This document shows, piece after piece, positions 62,354 to 64,000 of a stretch of DNA of 64,000 nt (the first letter of the stretch is position 1; every line of letters starts with the position of its first letter). The notes beneath the pieces are model-generated. The model was given only the letters and a program-made list of their open reading frames with translations, was not told the DNA's origin and ran no database searches. Made by a program: the position numbers and the translations under genes. Source of the DNA: Neorhizobium galegae (GTDB lineage: Bacteria > Pseudomonadota > Alphaproteobacteria > Rhizobiales > Rhizobiaceae). The stretch is from NCBI RefSeq assembly GCF_017877135.1, contig NZ_JAGIPH010000008.1:124001-188000 (forward strand). The letters run 5' to 3'.

Positions 62354-63763
62354 TCAGGCGGCGGCGCGAATGAGCGCAAGCCCCTCCTGCAGCAGGGCAA
62401 GTGCGGCTTCCTCACTCTCAGCTTCCACGTAGCACCGCATTTCCGGCGCATTGCCGGAGGGGCGCAAGTGGATGATGCGGCCATCCTCGAGCGTGACGCG
62501 CAAACCATCCACATCGCTCACCGAACGCACGCCGCCCAACGGCTTCAGGAACAGCGCCAGATTATCCGGCGAGGCGCGCAGACGTGCCATCAGGGCAGCG
62601 CTCGTCTCGACAGGAAAGTTTTCCAGCCGGTCGGCGGCGGCAACCGGGAGCCGGAAGTCCCCCGCCAGAGCCGAAAGAGATTTGCCTAGGCTCTTGGCAA
62701 GATAAAGCGTTGCCAGCACCGGCAGGAAACTGTCGCGTGTCGGAAGCGCCGTCAGCGCCTTCCCGTTCTTGTCGAAGCTAGAGGCCGTCAGCAGCCCGCC
62801 ATTGGCTTCAAAACCCATGACCGCCGTCTCACCGGCATCCAACGCCTGCTGCATGCCCTCGATCACGAAGGGCGAGCCGACGCGGGTGCGGATGACGCGG
62901 AAATCTCCGGTCGCCTCGATGCCCGAATTGGAGGTAACCGGCGTTACCACGACCTTTGCGCCGAGAAATCCGGCTGCAATCAGGCCAAGCAGATCGCCGC
63001 GCAGCGGCAGGCCCGTCTCATCGGTCACCAGCGGCCGGTCACCGTCACCATCGGCGGAAACCACGGCATCGAGCGCATGTTCGGCAGTCCAGGCCTTGAA
63101 GAGAGCGATCGAATCTTCGGAGACCGCCTCCGTATCGACCGGAATGAAGTGATCCGACCGGCCGAGGGCCAGGACTTTGGCGCCATAAAATTCAAGGATC
63201 GAGACAAGCCAATCGCGCGCCACCGTGCTGTGCTGATAGACACCGATGGTAAGACCAGCCAAGGCACCGGCCGGCAGGATATGTTCATTGCGGGCGCGAA
63301 ACATCGCCTCGGCCTCGGCCGCTTCGCTCGGCGCCGTCCCCGGCGTCAGCTCCAGGTTTTTGTCCGCCATCTGCTCGGCGAGCGCCGTGATGGCCAGTTC
63401 GTCCCGTTTGTCGATCTCGCCATCGGGCCGGTAGAACTTGATGCCGTTGCGATCGGCGGGAATATGCGATCCGGTGATCATCAAGGAGGCGGCGCCATGC
63501 GTCATCGCATAAAGCGCAAGCGCCGGCGTCGGGATGGCGCCGCAATCGATCGGTGCAAGCCCCGCGCGCTTAAGCGCGCCGATGCAGGTTGCCATGATAT
63601 CGGGCGAGGAGGGGCGAAAATCGCCGGCCACGAAAATCCGCGCGCCGGGCTTTGCCTTGCCGCTTTCCAGCAGATACTGCGCATAGGCCGTTGCATAGAG
63701 CGCCGATGCGCGCCCTTCCAGTTCCGTCACAAGGCCGCGCAGGCCGCTGGTTCCAAACTTCAT
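62354..63763 (-). CDS. Phosphomannomutase/phosphoglucomutase
   Basis: A 469-residue alpha-D-phosphohexomutase that interconverts mannose 6-phosphate and mannose 1-phosphate (or the glucose pair). Four signature regions: phosphoserine Ser99 in TGSHIPADRNG, metal-binding DGDGDRP at 238-244, sugar-binding GFEANGG, and phosphate-binding RPSGNAPEMR. The second of two consecutive ATGs (63763) has AAGGA at proper distance. It follows the tail of an isomerase gene on the same strand, consistent with a short mannose-activation operon for surface polysaccharide. Confidence 0.88.
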   Translation of the reverse strand: MKFGTSGLRGLVTELEGRASALYATAYAQYLLESGKAKPGARIFVAGDFRPSSPDIMATCIGALKRAGLAPIDCGAIPTPALALYAMTHGAASLMITGSHIPADRNGIKFYRPDGEIDKRDELAITALAEQMADKNLELTPGTAPSEAAEAEAMFRARNEHILPAGALAGLTIGVYQHSTVARDWLVSILEFYGAKVLALGRSDHFIPVDTEAVSEDSIALFKAWTAEHALDAVVSADGDGDRPLVTDETGLPLRGDLLGLIAAGFLGAKVVVTPVTSNSGIEATGDFRVIRTRVGSPFVIEGMQQALDAGETAVMGFEANGGLLTASSFDKNGKALTALPTRDSFLPVLATLYLAKSLGKSLSALAGDFRLPVAAADRLENFPVETSAALMARLRASPDNLALFLKPLGGVRSVSDVDGLRVTLEDGRIIHLRPSGNAPEMRCYVEAESEEAALALLQEGLALIRAAA

Positions 63764-63887
63764 CATCGTTCCTTCCATGAAGGGCCGCGATCCTTGTCGG
63801 GAAAGGAGCGCGCCCAAGGTCTTGGGGCATATTGGCGGGAAAGGGGCTAAACGCATCCTCTGGCGGGCAGAGCGTCCGGCGAGGCCG

Positions 63888-64000
63888 TCAGGCTGCTTTG
63901 GATGTTTGCTCCGAAAGTGTCTGAAAGCAGTCCCTCAGTTCATAGATAGCGCAAAGGATATGGTAAAAGGAACTGGCCGGAGCAGGCTCCTCGACAAACT
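63888..64000 (-). CDS. C-terminal end of an AGE-family sugar isomerase/epimerase, cut by the window edge
   Basis: The last 36 codons of a gene entering from the right. The segment FVEEPAPASSFYHILCAIYEL is typical of the C-terminus of the N-acylglucosamine 2-epimerase fold, to which bacterial mannose (6-phosphate) isomerases also belong. It lies 124 bp upstream of the phosphomannomutase gene, and together they would turn mannose or fructose phosphates into mannose 1-phosphate. Only the tail is visible, so the substrate is not certain. Confidence 0.6.
   Translation of the reverse strand, partial: FVEEPAPASSFYHILCAIYELRDCFQTLSEQTSKAA

Noticed and set aside
1..64000. CRISPR arrays, tRNA or rRNA genes, insertion sequences, integrases
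   Set aside because: No regularly spaced repeats, transposase-like or integrase-like proteins, or tRNA-like cloverleaf segments were seen while reading the gaps and the predicted proteins; a dedicated search was not possible.

Overview
The window is gene-dense, GC-rich alphaproteobacterial DNA that most resembles the Agrobacterium/Rhizobium group. The evidence is a type III cellulose operon with bcsN and bcsK, a Lrp-type PutR divergent from PutA, a dctA/dctBD locus with a sigma-54 promoter, a TPP-riboswitch thiMED salvage operon, DUF1403/ScpB, and repABC-type partition genes. From memory, a similar set of functions (cellulose, pectin, dct) sits on the linear chromosome of Agrobacterium, so a secondary replicon or chromid is likely; the sequence alone does not prove this. 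I saw no tRNA, rRNA, insertion sequence, prophage or CRISPR array.

Layout. 1-4.3 kb: a gene tail at the left edge, an oxygenase with no Rieske centre, and L-idonate dehydrogenase divergent from its likely LacI-type regulator around a perfect 16-bp palindrome. 4.3-6.6 kb: repA and repB with no repC, closed by a terminator; palindromes lie where repC would be expected. 6.9-14.2 kb: a polyamine-type ABC importer, an M20 peptidase and, convergent, an adenine-deaminase-like amidohydrolase. 14.3-16.9 kb: ScpB, DUF1403 and an AraC regulator. 17.2-24.1 kb: a pectin-oligosaccharide importer with GH28 and GH105 enzymes. 24.2-29.6 kb: VapBC and a YhaO/YhaN (Mre11/Rad50-like) pair.

29.8-36.7 kb: a TPP riboswitch followed by thiX-thiY-thiM-thiE-thiD and a TRAP transporter, all tightly spaced. 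The ABC transporter has no ATPase gene here, and the TRAP genes appear to belong to the thiamine operon. 36.8-46.7 kb: recX, then bcsN-bcsA-bcsB-bcsZ-bcsK for cellulose. 46.7-47.6 kb: an AT-rich gap with a probable 30-residue membrane peptide and a DUF1328 gene behind an EcfG-type promoter.

47.8-57.6 kb: putR/putA for proline catabolism, a DUF922 zincin-like protein, dctA, and divergent dctB-dctD. 57.7-62.3 kb: signalling genes, namely a large hybrid histidine kinase, a single-domain response regulator, and a LOV-domain histidine kinase whose ATP-binding boxes are eroded and which is preceded by another EcfG-type promoter. 62.4-64.0 kb: phosphomannomutase and the tail of an AGE-type isomerase.

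Taken together the genes describe a plant-associated heterotroph that takes up pectin fragments, C4-dicarboxylates, proline and thiamine precursors, makes cellulose for attachment, and links light sensing to the general stress response. The observations most worth checking are the TRAP transporter in the thiamine operon, the Rieske-less oxygenase, repAB without repC, the degenerate LOV kinase, and the ScpB-DUF1403 pair.
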